Below, piece after piece: positions 14,052-23,287 of a DNA stretch of 41,709 nucleotides. Position 1 is the stretch's first letter, and each line of letters opens with the position of its first letter. Location of the stretch: positions 1 through 41,709 of the forward strand of contig JAXJWW010000016.1 of assembly GCA_036307825.1 (NCBI GenBank). The letters run 5' to 3'. The position numbers were made by a program, and so were the translations under genes. Under the pieces are notes generated by a model that did no database searches, was not told the origin of the DNA, and saw only the letters and a program-made list of their open reading frames with translations. This stretch comes from RGIG9060 sp036307825. GTDB lineage: Bacteria > Spirochaetota > Spirochaetia > Treponematales > Treponemataceae.

Positions 14052-15449
14052 CTAATTCTGAATAGATAACTCATCTTCTGGTATTTCAACACCAGTTACT
14101 TTTGACAACTTATCTAATGTATCTTTCAAAGAGGAATTTTCCATTTCTTCCTGAATCAAAAACTCTTCAATTTGTGGATGAAGTTCTACGGCTCTATCAG
14201 TTGTTGGATTTTTACCAGGTTCATATCCACCAACTTCAATAAAATCCTTTGATTCAGCATAAATTGACATCAAAGTTCGCATTTGACCACAAGCTTCTTT
14301 TGTTTTCTTGCCAGAAATTCTATTTGCCAAACGACTAACAGAATTTAAAATATCAATAGCTGGGTAATGATAACTTGCAGCTAATTTTTTACTTAAAACA
14401 ATATGACCATCCAAAGTTCCTCGTACTTTATCTGCGATTGGTTCATCCATATCATCACCGTCAACCAAAACAGTATAAAAAGCAGTAATCGATCCTTTTT
14501 GAGAAGTTCCACTTCGCTCAAGTAATTTAGGAATAAGTTCAAATACACTAGGTGGATAACCTCGTTGAGCAGGTGGTTCACCAGCGGCAAGAGCAATTTC
14601 GCGCTGGGCATGAGCAAATCGAGTTACAGAATCAAACATCAACATAACATCTTTGCCTTGATCCCTAAAATACTCAGCAATAGCAGTAGCTGTATAAGAA
14701 GCTCTAAGTCGTGCAATAGAACTTTGATCAGAAGTGGCAGCAATGATAACCGATTTTTTCAAACCTTCTTCACCTAAATCCCGTTCGATAAAGTCGATTA
14801 CTTCGCGACCTCGTTCACCTACAAGAGCAATTACATTTATATCTGCATTTGTATTTCGAGCAATCATACTCAACAAAGTTGATTTTCCAACACCAGAACC
14901 TGCAAAAATACCAAGTCGCTGACCTTTTCCAACTGCAAGTAAGGAATCGATAGCTCTAACACCAGTTAAAATTCGTTCTTTAATCGGAGTTCTTTCAAGA
15001 GGCGAAGGAGGAGAAGCAATTGCAGGATACCAAGTTTCCGGAATGATTTCGCCTTTATTGTCATAAGGTTTTCCGAGTGCATCAACAACTCGACCTAAAA
15101 GTTCAGGCCCTACTCCAACTTTCAAAATTGAACCAGAACCAACAACCTCACAACCAATTTCAATACCCTTTGTATCACCATAGGCCATAAGTTGAACAGT
15201 TGTTCCTTGTAAACCACAAACTTCAGCCAAAACCTTTGTATATTTTTCATTTTCTGAATTTTCTAAGTCAGCTCTAAAATCTTCAGAAATATCATTTCTA
15301 GGAATTTTTATAGTACAAATTTCGCCAAAAACACATTGAGGACCTTTACTTTCAATAAGACTACCTTTTATAGCAGTTACAGAACCTGTATAGTGAATAG
15401 TGTCTACATCTTTGATTGAATTGATATATTTATCAAATAAAGATTTCAT
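14052..15449 (-). CDS. fliI: Flagellum-specific ATPase FliI
   Basis: 465 residues. GIFAGSGVGKSTLLSM is the Walker A loop and DVMLMFDSVTRFAHAQREIALA the Walker B region with the family signature. The GYPPSVF motif and the C-terminal SMKD-like region are as in F1-beta-related export ATPases. It hydrolyses ATP at the cytoplasmic base of the export apparatus to release chaperone-substrate complexes. It follows fliH by 5 bp and precedes fliJ by 11 bp, forming the FliH-FliI-FliJ export complex genes. Confidence 0.97.
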   Translation of the reverse strand: MKSLFDKYINSIKDVDTIHYTGSVTAIKGSLIESKGPQCVFGEICTIKIPRNDISEDFRADLENSENEKYTKVLAEVCGLQGTTVQLMAYGDTKGIEIGCEVVGSGSILKVGVGPELLGRVVDALGKPYDNKGEIIPETWYPAIASPPSPLERTPIKERILTGVRAIDSLLAVGKGQRLGIFAGSGVGKSTLLSMIARNTNADINVIALVGERGREVIDFIERDLGEEGLKKSVIIAATSDQSSIARLRASYTATAIAEYFRDQGKDVMLMFDSVTRFAHAQREIALAAGEPPAQRGYPPSVFELIPKLLERSGTSQKGSITAFYTVLVDGDDMDEPIADKVRGTLDGHIVLSKKLAASYHYPAIDILNSVSRLANRISGKKTKEACGQMRTLMSIYAESKDFIEVGGYEPGKNPTTDRAVELHPQIEEFLIQEEMENSSLKDTLDKLSKVTGVEIPEDELSIQN

Positions 15450-15454
15450 AGGCT

Positions 15455-16390
15455 TTAAAAATCCTGTTTGATTGCACTTGTCTTTGTAATTGTTTTTATA
15501 GGTGAAATTTCCAAAATTCTCTGTTCAAGTTCAGTAAGTTGACTAGAAATTCTTGCATCAATTGCACCAAAGTCAGTTTCTACAATACAACCGCCTCTAT
15601 CAACAGAAGAATCTTCCACAACAGAAATATTTTTGATATTTTCAACAGCTTGAATAAAATCGTTTGTATGTTCAGTTGTAAGTTCCACATCAGCAAGATT
15701 TACTCTGATAGTTACATCTCCACGTCCTTTTACTTTTCGTAAAGCCTGAACGATATTGTTCATTACAACAGTTCTTTGGTTTTCTGAAATTACTTTCACA
15801 ACTTTTCGAGTCATTAACAAAACCAAATCTACAATTTGTTGTTCAGTTTCATCAAGAATTTCTTGGCGTCTAACCATTGTTTTATCAATAATAACATGAA
15901 GTCTATCAATTAATCGTTGGGCTTCTTTATTTCCATCTTGAAATCCAGCTTCACTTCCCTTTTGATATCCTTCATCATAAGCTTGAGTCATTTGTTCGTT
16001 GCGTTTAATTTCAGCTTCTTGAATTAAATCAAGAGCTTTTTGTTCAGCTTCTTTTATTATTTGATCCGCTTCAGTTTGTGCTTTTTGTTTAATAATTGCA
16101 GCTTCGTCTGTTTTTCGCTTAATTACATCAAATGCAGTATTTTCAGCATTATCAACAATTTTCTTTGCTTCAGCCTCTGTATTTGCAAGAAGTTGTTGTT
16201 TTTCTTTTTCCCATTGAAGTTTAAATTCATCAGCTTCACGACGCAAATCTTCTGCAGTTGGACCTGTATACTCAGGTTCTTCTTCAACTTCCACTTCTTC
16301 CACTTCTGGTGCAAAACTTTTTGCAAGTTGAAGCACAACTTTTTCTTCTGAGTTTTTTATTTCTGCAGGTCTAAAAACACTCTTTGCCAT
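15455..16390 (-). CDS. fliH: Flagellar assembly protein FliH
   Basis: 311 residues. Residues 1-60 are acidic and Glu-rich, ~60-160 a long coiled coil rich in Ala/Glu/Lys (AEAKKIVDNAENTAFDVIK), and the C-terminal ~140 residues match the FliH/HrpE V-ATPase subunit E-like domain (VDRGGCIVETDFGAIDARISSQL). FliH is the peripheral stalk that binds the FliI N-terminus and links it to the C-ring. It sits between fliG and fliI, 18 bp after fliG. Longer than enteric FliH (~235), as is usual in spirochaetes. Confidence 0.95.
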   Translation of the reverse strand: MAKSVFRPAEIKNSEEKVVLQLAKSFAPEVEEVEVEEEPEYTGPTAEDLRREADEFKLQWEKEKQQLLANTEAEAKKIVDNAENTAFDVIKRKTDEAAIIKQKAQTEADQIIKEAEQKALDLIQEAEIKRNEQMTQAYDEGYQKGSEAGFQDGNKEAQRLIDRLHVIIDKTMVRRQEILDETEQQIVDLVLLMTRKVVKVISENQRTVVMNNIVQALRKVKGRGDVTIRVNLADVELTTEHTNDFIQAVENIKNISVVEDSSVDRGGCIVETDFGAIDARISSQLTELEQRILEISPIKTITKTSAIKQDF

Positions 16391-16408
16391 AAATTATTCC
16401 CTTAAAAA

Positions 16409-17479
16409 TTATACAACAAGTTCGTCTTCACCACTTCGGGCAATAACAATTTCACCACTATCTTCAAGCCGTCTGATAGAAGCAACGATTTTTTGCTGTG
16501 CGTCTTCTACATCTTTCAATCGAACAGGTCCCATAAATTCCATATCTTCTTTCAACATTGCAGCAGCACGCTTTGACATATTTTTGAAAACTTTGTCTTG
16601 TACTTCAACATCAACAGATTTAAGGGCTTTAGAAAGTTCTTGTGAATCAACTTCACGCAATACACGCTGAATAGCACGGTCGTCCAAAAGAACAATATCT
16701 TCGAAAACGAACATACGCTTTTTGATTTCTTCTGCAAGTTCTGCATCGTCTTCTTCCAAAGATTCGATAATTGACTTTTCGGAAGAACGGTCAACAAGGT
16801 TAAGAATTTCAACGATACTTTCAACACCACCAGCAGCTGTGTAGTCTTCGCTAGAAAGAGTAGAAAGTTTTTTCTCAAGAACCCGTTCAACTTCACGCAA
16901 AACATCAGGAGAAGTTCTGTCCATTGTTGCAATACGACGAGCAACATCACTTTGAATTTCTACCGGAAGATTTTGCAAAATAACAGATGCCTTCTGAGGA
17001 TCCAAATATGCCAAAATAAGAGCAATTGTTTGAGGATGCTCTTGCTGAATAAAGTTCAAAAGATGAGCAGGGTCTGTACGACGAATAAAGTCAAAAGGTC
17101 TAACCTGCAATGAACTTGTAAGTCTGTTAATAATATCAATAGCTTTTTGGCTACCAAGTGATTTTTCCAAAAGTTCACGAGCATAATCAATACCACCAGA
17201 AGTGATAAAGTTTTGTGCTGTCATCATTTCTTGAAATTCTTCAAGAATAGCATCTTTAAATTCTGACTCAATTGTATCGAGACGAGCAATTTCAAAAGTT
17301 AATGTTTCAATTTCATCTTCACGAAGATGTTTAAAAATTTCTGCAGAAAGTTCAGAACCCAAAGTTACTAAGAAAATTGCAGCTTTTTGTCTACCATTAA
17401 GATTCTTAAAATCCTTAGGCTTTTTTGAACTTCCCAAGGATGAAGATAAATTTCCACTAGATGATTTTGATTGTGCCAT
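16409..17479 (-). CDS. fliG: Flagellar motor switch protein FliG
   Basis: 356 residues. After a Ser/Lys-rich N-terminal ~30 residues come the FliG-N (LNGRQKAAIFLVTLGSELSAEIF), the middle EHPQTIALILAYLDP segment typical of FliG-M, and FliG-C. The C-terminal torque helix carries conserved charged residues (DDRAIQRVLREVDSQELSKAL). FliG joins the FliF ring to FliM and interacts with the stator. One base separates it from fliF. Treponemes often carry a second fliG elsewhere; this one is in the operon position. Confidence 0.97.
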   Translation of the reverse strand: MAQSKSSSGNLSSSLGSSKKPKDFKNLNGRQKAAIFLVTLGSELSAEIFKHLREDEIETLTFEIARLDTIESEFKDAILEEFQEMMTAQNFITSGGIDYARELLEKSLGSQKAIDIINRLTSSLQVRPFDFIRRTDPAHLLNFIQQEHPQTIALILAYLDPQKASVILQNLPVEIQSDVARRIATMDRTSPDVLREVERVLEKKLSTLSSEDYTAAGGVESIVEILNLVDRSSEKSIIESLEEDDAELAEEIKKRMFVFEDIVLLDDRAIQRVLREVDSQELSKALKSVDVEVQDKVFKNMSKRAAAMLKEDMEFMGPVRLKDVEDAQQKIVASIRRLEDSGEIVIARSGEDELVV

Positions 17480-17480
17480 C

Positions 17481-19187
17481 CTATTCCTCCATCAACCATG
17501 TTCTAATTAACATTGCAACATCTTCAGGGTGGTCTTTTGCCATAGAGATTGCATTTTCTTGAAGCTCTGCACGACGTCGTTCTTCAACAGACATTGTAAC
17601 TTCCATTCCTGCTTGTTCTGATTCCCAAAGAACTTTTTCGCGTGCCAATTGTTGTTGTCTAAGATATTCATCTTCTTTAATACGGCGACGGCGTTCAAGT
17701 TCTCTACTGATAAATCTAAAGATGATAAATGCAATAAGAACAACAACTACACCTGTTAAAGCATAGAAAATAGTTTGTCTTGTTTGTTGTGCTTTTATAT
17801 ATTTAGCATCTTCTGCTAAGTGTTCAGCAGTTCTATCAAAACGAATATTACGAACAGTTACAGAGTCTCCACGAAGTTCATTATATCCAATTGCATCTTG
17901 AACAAGAGCGGTTGCTTCTGCAAGAGTCTCTGGTGAAACAGGAGTATAAATTCTATCAATACGATTATTTGGAAGTAAAACTACATTTCCATTATCATCA
18001 TATTTCCAATCCCAAGTACCATCAACGTTTACAGAAACTGTAACTCTATCTATAGTAGGACTTTTTTGTTCAGAAATATGTTTTGTGTTTACAACCTGAT
18101 TTTTCTTTTCTCCAAGTTCTTGTGATGTTCCATAGAGATTTGACATATCAGAATAAACAGGAGGATTTTGACCTTCAATTCCGGCAGGTCCTTCTGGATT
18201 ATAACCAGTTCCTGTCCAGTTTTTTTCTACAATTTCTGAAGAAAGTGTAATTGATTCTACATATTTTGAGTCATCATAAGGAGTTTTTGGATCATCTTCT
18301 TTCAAAATGATAGGAGAATATTCTGTTGCCTCTACAACTTTTTGAGACATATCCATATCAATTTTGATATTTAAATCCTTAACTCTATCGTCTGTAAAAA
18401 TGTATTGTAAAGCAGTTAAAATTTTTGCTCGATATTGAGTTTCTAAAGTTTGAATGAGTTTTTGTTCTTTTGCAATTACATCAATTCGTTCAATATCCTT
18501 CATTCCTTCAAAATCATTAAGGATAACACCAGAAGCATCTGCGATTGTAACATTTTCTTCTTTCAATCCAGGAATTGCTTTTAAAAGAATTTTTTGAATA
18601 CCTTGAATTTTCTTTTTATTTTCAGTTATATCGCTACCCGGCTTTGGATAAATGATAACACTTGCAGTTACAGGATTTTGATCTTCTTGAAAAAGAGTTT
18701 TTTCAGGCATTGATAAAACTACATTTGCAACATCAACTTCATCAAGAGCTTCGATATGTTGTTTAATTTGATTTGTAATAGAACGCTGTAAATTAACATT
18801 TCGTTCAAAGTCTGTAGATGTCCATCGTTCAGTATCAAACAAATGCCATGGATCCACATTTCCAGGAACTAAATCTTCACGAACAAGAATTGCCCGCATT
18901 TTTCTTGCAGTTGCATCATCTTTTACAGAAAGTATTCCTGTAGAACTAACAGTTACATCTACATTTTCTTCAGCCAAACGATAAACAATATTATCTCTCA
19001 AAGTTTCGTCAGTTACTGGTACTGAAAAAAGTGCCACTTCTGTAGTTTTTGAAGATAAATTAACAACTAGAACAAGTGCAACAATTACCGCTACCACGAT
19101 TCCAATTAAAATTACTTTTTGAATTATCGACCATTTAGACCATAAATCTTTTATTTGTGAAACAAGCTTTTTAAGCCCTTCGTTCAT
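17481..19187 (-). CDS. fliF: Flagellar MS-ring protein FliF
   Basis: 568 residues. First membrane helix at ~24-46 (VILIGIVVAVIVALVLVVNL), then the YscJ/FliF ring-building motifs with LFSVPVTDETLRDNIVYRLAE and RSITNQIKQHIEALDEVDVANV. The second helix is near 470-490 (FYALTGVVVVLIAFIIF) and the cytoplasmic tail ends HPEDVAMLIRTWLMEE, the FliG-binding segment. It forms the inner-membrane ring on which the motor and export gate assemble. GGGAGG precedes the ATG. It has its own promoter, because a terminator follows fliE. Confidence 0.97.
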   Translation of the reverse strand: MNEGLKKLVSQIKDLWSKWSIIQKVILIGIVVAVIVALVLVVNLSSKTTEVALFSVPVTDETLRDNIVYRLAEENVDVTVSSTGILSVKDDATARKMRAILVREDLVPGNVDPWHLFDTERWTSTDFERNVNLQRSITNQIKQHIEALDEVDVANVVLSMPEKTLFQEDQNPVTASVIIYPKPGSDITENKKKIQGIQKILLKAIPGLKEENVTIADASGVILNDFEGMKDIERIDVIAKEQKLIQTLETQYRAKILTALQYIFTDDRVKDLNIKIDMDMSQKVVEATEYSPIILKEDDPKTPYDDSKYVESITLSSEIVEKNWTGTGYNPEGPAGIEGQNPPVYSDMSNLYGTSQELGEKKNQVVNTKHISEQKSPTIDRVTVSVNVDGTWDWKYDDNGNVVLLPNNRIDRIYTPVSPETLAEATALVQDAIGYNELRGDSVTVRNIRFDRTAEHLAEDAKYIKAQQTRQTIFYALTGVVVVLIAFIIFRFISRELERRRRIKEDEYLRQQQLAREKVLWESEQAGMEVTMSVEERRRAELQENAISMAKDHPEDVAMLIRTWLMEE

Positions 19188-19250
19188 CTAAGCCTCCCAT
19201 CAGGAAGAAATTTTCTTCTCCCCATGAACGAATATTATCCATCCTATGAC

Positions 19251-19279
19251 ATTATATCACATAATTTTACATCTGAAAA
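19251..19279 (-). promoter_or_regulatory. fliF-J promoter
   Basis: Minus-strand TTTTCA (19279-19274), 17-bp spacer, TATAAT (19256-19251), about 63 bases before the fliF ATG. The leader contains a short inverted repeat GAAGAAA-A-TTTCTTC just before the ribosome site, which could affect translation. Confidence 0.55.
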
Positions 19280-19401
19280 GATAATTTTTAGCTTGTTTAG
19301 AAATATTTTTCTTATTTAAATAATATAATTTATCAAGGGACATTTCACTTTCCTCTTGACTCACATTTATTTCAGTTATGTAAACATTGTAGAACCGAAA
19401 T

Positions 19402-19441
19402 AAAAAAGGTTACAGTCTAATAAACTTAAACCGTAACCTTT
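19402..19441 (-). terminator. Rho-independent terminator after fliE
   Basis: Arms AAAGGTTAC (minus 19441-19433) and GTAACCTTT (19413-19405), a perfect 9-bp stem with a 19-base loop, followed on the minus strand by a T-run (19407-19402). It closes the flgB-flgC-fliE transcript 14 bases after the fliE stop. Confidence 0.85.
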
Positions 19442-19455
19442 ATTTTGTATCAAAA

Positions 19456-19791
19456 TTATCTAGTTGTAGTAATTTCGTTCCAACCTTTGATAAGTCTATC
19501 AATTACAGACTGAGCCATACTCAAAGAAAGATTTGCTTCTGCCATGGCGATTGTAACATCATGTACATCAACTGAATCTGGATCTGTAATCAACTTTTGA
19601 GAAACCTCTGTTGTGGCGTTCTGTTTGCCATTTACATAATCCATTGCCTGTAAAAGCATATTATCAAAAGCAGATTTTTCTGTTTTTCCGTTTACAGAAG
19701 TTTTTTTGCCATTAAGATTATTTACATCTCTCAACGGACTTGAACCAATATGATTTATGTCTGTTCTAAACATCTCAAAATTACTAATCAT
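19456..19791 (-). CDS. fliE: Flagellar hook-basal body complex protein FliE
   Basis: 111 residues, the normal length. SAFDNMLLQAMDYVNGKQNATTEVSQKLITDPDSVDVHDVTIAMAEANLSLSMAQSVIDRLIKGWNEI contains the two conserved FliE blocks (spacing helix plus the DVHDVTIAM motif). FliE forms the joint between the MS ring and the proximal rod. It is 46 bp after flgC. A strong terminator directly follows, separating it from fliF. Confidence 0.95.
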   Translation of the reverse strand: MISNFEMFRTDINHIGSSPLRDVNNLNGKKTSVNGKTEKSAFDNMLLQAMDYVNGKQNATTEVSQKLITDPDSVDVHDVTIAMAEANLSLSMAQSVIDRLIKGWNEITTTR

Positions 19792-19837
19792 TTTAATCCC
19801 CCTAAAAAAAATCCCACCTAAACTTTATTTTATCACA

Positions 19838-20293
19838 TTAACGACCAATTTCAAGTGCTTTTAAGAACATTTCTTTTGAGCCTTGAATTACAGTTGAATT
19901 TGCTTCGTAAGAACGAGAAGCAGAAATCAAATCAACCATTTCGTTTACAACATTTACATTTGGATATTCAACATACCCTGTTCTAGGTCCAGAAAGAATT
20001 GCGTCTGGGTGAGTTGGGTCATAAACAAAACGACCTTCTGAAGTATCTTTTTTAATTTCAGAAACTCTAACTCCGCCACCTACTCCAGCGTCTTTTGATT
20101 CTGGAACAAAAGGATTTCTATATGATAAATCATCTTGAATTGCTTGAGCAATTACCATTTTTCTTTGAAATTTTCCGCCATCTTGAGTTCTTGTTGTAGA
20201 AGCATTAGCGATATTGTCAGAAATAACATCTGTTCTTAATCTATCTAAACTCATTCCAGTTGCAGCAATATTTATACTTGTAAAAAGTCCCAT
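19838..20293 (-). CDS. flgC: Flagellar basal-body rod protein FlgC
   Basis: 151 residues. N-terminal FTSINIAATGMSLDRLRTDVISDNIANASTT is the rod/hook-family signature, and the C-terminal EMVDLISASRSYEANSTVIQGSKEMFLKALEI is the matching helix with which these axial proteins form a coiled-coil tube. It builds the proximal rod with FlgB, FlgF and FliE. It follows flgB by 19 bp in the conserved order. Confidence 0.97.
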   Translation of the reverse strand: MGLFTSINIAATGMSLDRLRTDVISDNIANASTTRTQDGGKFQRKMVIAQAIQDDLSYRNPFVPESKDAGVGGGVRVSEIKKDTSEGRFVYDPTHPDAILSGPRTGYVEYPNVNVVNEMVDLISASRSYEANSTVIQGSKEMFLKALEIGR

Positions 20294-20312
20294 AATTTAT
20301 TCCTTATAAAAA

Positions 20313-20726
20313 TTATTTTAATACAGTCTTCATTTGTGAAAACTGAAATGATTGCATTTGTGTTAAAAGTTGATAATTCAACTGAATTTTCAAGATTTCC
20401 ATAGCTTCTTGTTCAGCGTCAACATTATTTCCGTTTGCTTTTGAAGTTGTTGTATAATCTAAAACTCTACGAGGTTCTACATCACGATAATCACGAGGAG
20501 TTGCTGATTCGATATGACGAGAATCTGTTGTAATCATTTTAAAATCGTCTTTTGAATTTGCTTCTGATTCTAATGCGCGTTTTAATTCACTTTCAAAATT
20601 TACAGATGTTCTTTTAAAGTTTGGAACTTCTGCGTTTGCTAAGTTGTTTGCTGTAACATTGTAGCGCAAAGAACTAACATCCATTGCACGATGAAGCAAA
20701 TCAACTGATCTTGTAAAACTGTTCAT
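20313..20726 (-). CDS. flgB: Flagellar basal-body rod protein FlgB
   Basis: 137 residues from the ATG at 20726, chosen because GGGAGGG lies 4-10 bases before it; an earlier in-frame TTG overlaps that site. SVDLLHRAMDVSSLRYNVTANNLANAEVPNFKR is the family N-terminal signature, and the C-terminal EILKIQLNYQLLTQMQSFQFSQMKTVLK is the partner helix. First gene of the flagellar run, divergent from the EF-G-like gene. Confidence 0.96.
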   Translation of the reverse strand: MNSFTRSVDLLHRAMDVSSLRYNVTANNLANAEVPNFKRTSVNFESELKRALESEANSKDDFKMITTDSRHIESATPRDYRDVEPRRVLDYTTTSKANGNNVDAEQEAMEILKIQLNYQLLTQMQSFQFSQMKTVLK

Positions 20727-20825
20727 ATTCCCTCCCAAAAATAAAAAACAAAATACAAAATATACTTCTGTACAATCTAATTTTCGGAAAGTTTAAAAAT
20801 ATATTTAGAAAAAAATGAAAAATTT

Positions 20826-20853
20826 TTTATATTAAATTGCTAATAAAACTCAA
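20826..20853 (-). promoter_or_regulatory. Candidate flgB promoter
   Basis: Minus-strand TTGAGT (20853-20848), 16-bp spacer and TATAAA (20831-20826), about 100 bases before the flgB ATG. It resembles a housekeeping sigma promoter; I see no sigma-28 motif of correct spacing. Confidence 0.45.
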
Positions 20854-20877
20854 TGTTACCAAATTCTAAAATTTACC

Positions 20878-20907
20878 TTGACAACTTTTAAAATGTAAAA
20901 GTATCAT
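20878..20907 (+). promoter_or_regulatory. Promoter of the EF-G-like gene
   Basis: A consensus TTGACA (20878-20883), 18-bp spacer and TATCAT (20902-20907), 55 bases before the ATG at 20963. Confidence 0.7.
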
Positions 20908-20962
20908 AGAACTATACTTATATTGTGGAAAATATAATTATTTTTCGAAGGAGCTTTATTTT

Positions 20963-23050
20963 ATGGATTTTACTACAAATCAGATTCGTAATGTTTCCAT
21001 AGCTGGTCATGGGCAAACAGGAAAAACCACATTTTTAGAACATTTGCTTTTTACAGGTGGAGTTATTCAAAAACCAGAAACCACAGAATCTGGTAAAACT
21101 GTCAGTGATTATACATCCGAAGAAATAGAACACAAGATTTCTATTCACGCTTCTTTGGCTCATATAAATTGGAAAGACACAAATATCAATTTTTGGGATA
21201 CACCGGGTTCCTCCGACTTTGTTGGCGAAGTTATTTCAGCCTTCCGTTCAAGTGAAATTGGACTTATGTTAGTTGATGGACGTTCTGGAGCACAAATTGA
21301 AACTATCAAACTTTGGCGAGAATTAGACCGCCGCAATAAACCTCGCGTTGTTTTTATCAATAGATTAGAAGATGATCGAGCTGATTTTTACGCAGTAAAA
21401 AAAGATATTCACGATAAATTTTCTGTAGAAGTTTGTCCTGTAACAATTCCAATGGGAAAAGGCGCAGACTACAAAGGTATAATCGATGTTCTTGAAGGAA
21501 AGGCCTACTTCACTCCAGCTGACGGAAAAATCGAAGAAGCAACAGAAATTCCTTCTGAATATCAAGATGAATATCAAAACGCACTTGGAATTTTAGCAGG
21601 TTCTGCAGCCGAAGGTGATGACGATTTATTAGTTAAATTTATTGACGAAGGTGAACTTACAAATGATGAAATTGTCAAAGGTTTACAAATCGCTTTTAGA
21701 AATAATCGAATCGTCCCAGTTTTTGCAGGTGTTCCATTAAAAAATAGTGGATTAGTTTCTGTTTTGAACTTTATAAACACAATCGCCCCAGATCCAACTT
21801 ACAGCCTCGAAAATGCAATAAGCCAAGATGAAGAACGCGTTGCTGTAAAATTAAATCCAGAAGGCGAAATGTCAGCATTAGTTGTTAAAACAAGTAGCGA
21901 TCAATTTTCAGGAAAACTTTCTTATATCAAAGTTATTACAGGAAAACTTACAAGCGATAGTGAAGTTTTCAATATCCAAAGTGATAAAAAGGAAAAAATC
22001 GGAAAACTATATCGCACAATAGGAAAAAAATTAGAAGAAGTAAAAGTTTTGAATGCAGGTGATATTGGAATCGCAGTAAAACTCCCTGTTGCCAAAACAA
22101 GTGATACACTTTCTTCAAATGCTTCAACTCTTCCATTTATCAAACTTCGACATCCGGAACCTGTTTATGCAATGGCAGTTTCTGCAAAAGATAAAAAAGA
22201 AGAAGATAAAATGAGTGAAATGCTTGCAAAATTTGCCGAAGAAGATAGAACTTTATCCTTTAATTACAACACAGAAACAAAGCAAAATGTACTTTCTGGA
22301 ATGGGTGAATTGCATATTTCAATTATTTTGGACAAAATTAAAACTCAAAATAAAATCACAATTGATACAACTGTTCCACGAGTTGCATATCGGGAAACAA
22401 TCCAGCGAAAAACACAAGCCGAATACACTCACAAAAAACAATCCGGTGGACACGGACAATATGGTCGCGTTGTTTTAGCAATTGAACCATTAGCTCGTGG
22501 AGATAAATATTCATTCACTAATGCAGTTTTTGGTGGTGCAATTTCAAAAGGATACATTCCAGGTGTTGAAAAAGGTGTATTAGAAGCAATGGAACACGGT
22601 GTTTTAGCCGGATATCCAGTAGTTGATGTAGGAACAACTGTTCTTGACGGAAAAGAACATCCTGTTGACTCATCAGAAATGGCATTCAAAATTGCTTCAC
22701 GAAATGCTTTTAGAGAAGCAATGCGAAACGCAGGTCCAATTCTTCTTGAGCCAATTATGAACATTACAGTTTGGGTTGAATCAAAATATCTCGGTGATAT
22801 TATGTCAGACATGGCAGGAAAACGAGGACGCATTTTAGGACAAAATCCACTTGGTGGTGGAATTGAAGAAATTCGTTGCCAAGCACCACAATCAGAAATT
22901 CTAAAATACGCTATTGACTTGCGTTCAATAACAAGTGGAACAGGAAGTTTTGAAACTTCATTTGACCACTATGACCCAATTTCTGGTAAAATTGCTGATG
23001 AAGTTATCAAATCTGCAAAAGAATTTATGGCTTTACAACAAGAAGATTAA
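20963..23050 (+). CDS. fusA2: EF-G paralogue (FusA2-like translational GTPase)
   Basis: 695 residues with full EF-G architecture. G1 loop GHGQTGKT (15-22), G3 DTPG (79-82), domain II, and the domain III-IV signature RVAYRETIQRKTQAEYTHKKQSGGHGQYG. Two GTPase motifs differ from canonical EF-G: G4 is NRLE (133-136) rather than NKxD, and switch I reads IEHKISIHAS in place of the usual RGITI. Such changes mark the EF-G2/EF-G-II branch rather than the elongation workhorse, so ribosome binding with a special role (recycling, stress) is inferred. AAGGAG precedes the ATG by 9 bases. It stands alone, divergent from flgB. Confidence 0.85.
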   Translation: MDFTTNQIRNVSIAGHGQTGKTTFLEHLLFTGGVIQKPETTESGKTVSDYTSEEIEHKISIHASLAHINWKDTNINFWDTPGSSDFVGEVISAFRSSEIGLMLVDGRSGAQIETIKLWRELDRRNKPRVVFINRLEDDRADFYAVKKDIHDKFSVEVCPVTIPMGKGADYKGIIDVLEGKAYFTPADGKIEEATEIPSEYQDEYQNALGILAGSAAEGDDDLLVKFIDEGELTNDEIVKGLQIAFRNNRIVPVFAGVPLKNSGLVSVLNFINTIAPDPTYSLENAISQDEERVAVKLNPEGEMSALVVKTSSDQFSGKLSYIKVITGKLTSDSEVFNIQSDKKEKIGKLYRTIGKKLEEVKVLNAGDIGIAVKLPVAKTSDTLSSNASTLPFIKLRHPEPVYAMAVSAKDKKEEDKMSEMLAKFAEEDRTLSFNYNTETKQNVLSGMGELHISIILDKIKTQNKITIDTTVPRVAYRETIQRKTQAEYTHKKQSGGHGQYGRVVLAIEPLARGDKYSFTNAVFGGAISKGYIPGVEKGVLEAMEHGVLAGYPVVDVGTTVLDGKEHPVDSSEMAFKIASRNAFREAMRNAGPILLEPIMNITVWVESKYLGDIMSDMAGKRGRILGQNPLGGGIEEIRCQAPQSEILKYAIDLRSITSGTGSFETSFDHYDPISGKIADEVIKSAKEFMALQQED

Positions 23051-23088
23051 TTTCTAAAAATATAAAGGTGTGGCTGTTTAAAAAATTT

Positions 23089-23161
23089 TGTCATCCTGAA
23101 CTTGATTTAGGATCTAAACACTGTCATAGTGAAAAGATTCCGAAACAAGTTCGGAATGACA
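23089..23161. repeat. Palindromic interspersed repeat (73 bp)
   Basis: Outer arms TGTCATCCTGAACTTG... (from 23089) and ...CAAGTTCGGAATGACA (to 23161) are imperfect inverted copies over ~27 bp. Between them CACT-GTCAT-AGTG forms an inner hairpin. Closely similar palindromic units occur dispersed in many AT-rich bacterial genomes. Lying just after the EF-G-like stop, it may also act as its transcription end. Confidence 0.75.
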
Positions 23162-23213
23162 CTAATTTTCATACATATTAGACTGTCTAACCTTTTTTTT
23201 ATTTTTTAATTTT

Positions 23214-23257
23214 AACAAAAAAAAGCTTTCTACCCAAGAATTGAGCAGAAAGCTTTT
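23214..23257 (-). terminator. Rho-independent terminator after rpmE
   Basis: Perfect 11-bp arms AAAAGCTTTCT (minus 23257-23247) and AGAAAGCTTTT (23231-23221) with a 15-base loop, followed by more T residues on the minus strand. Confidence 0.85.
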
Positions 23258-23287
23258 ACGTGCATTACAACTAGTATAAAACTAAAA

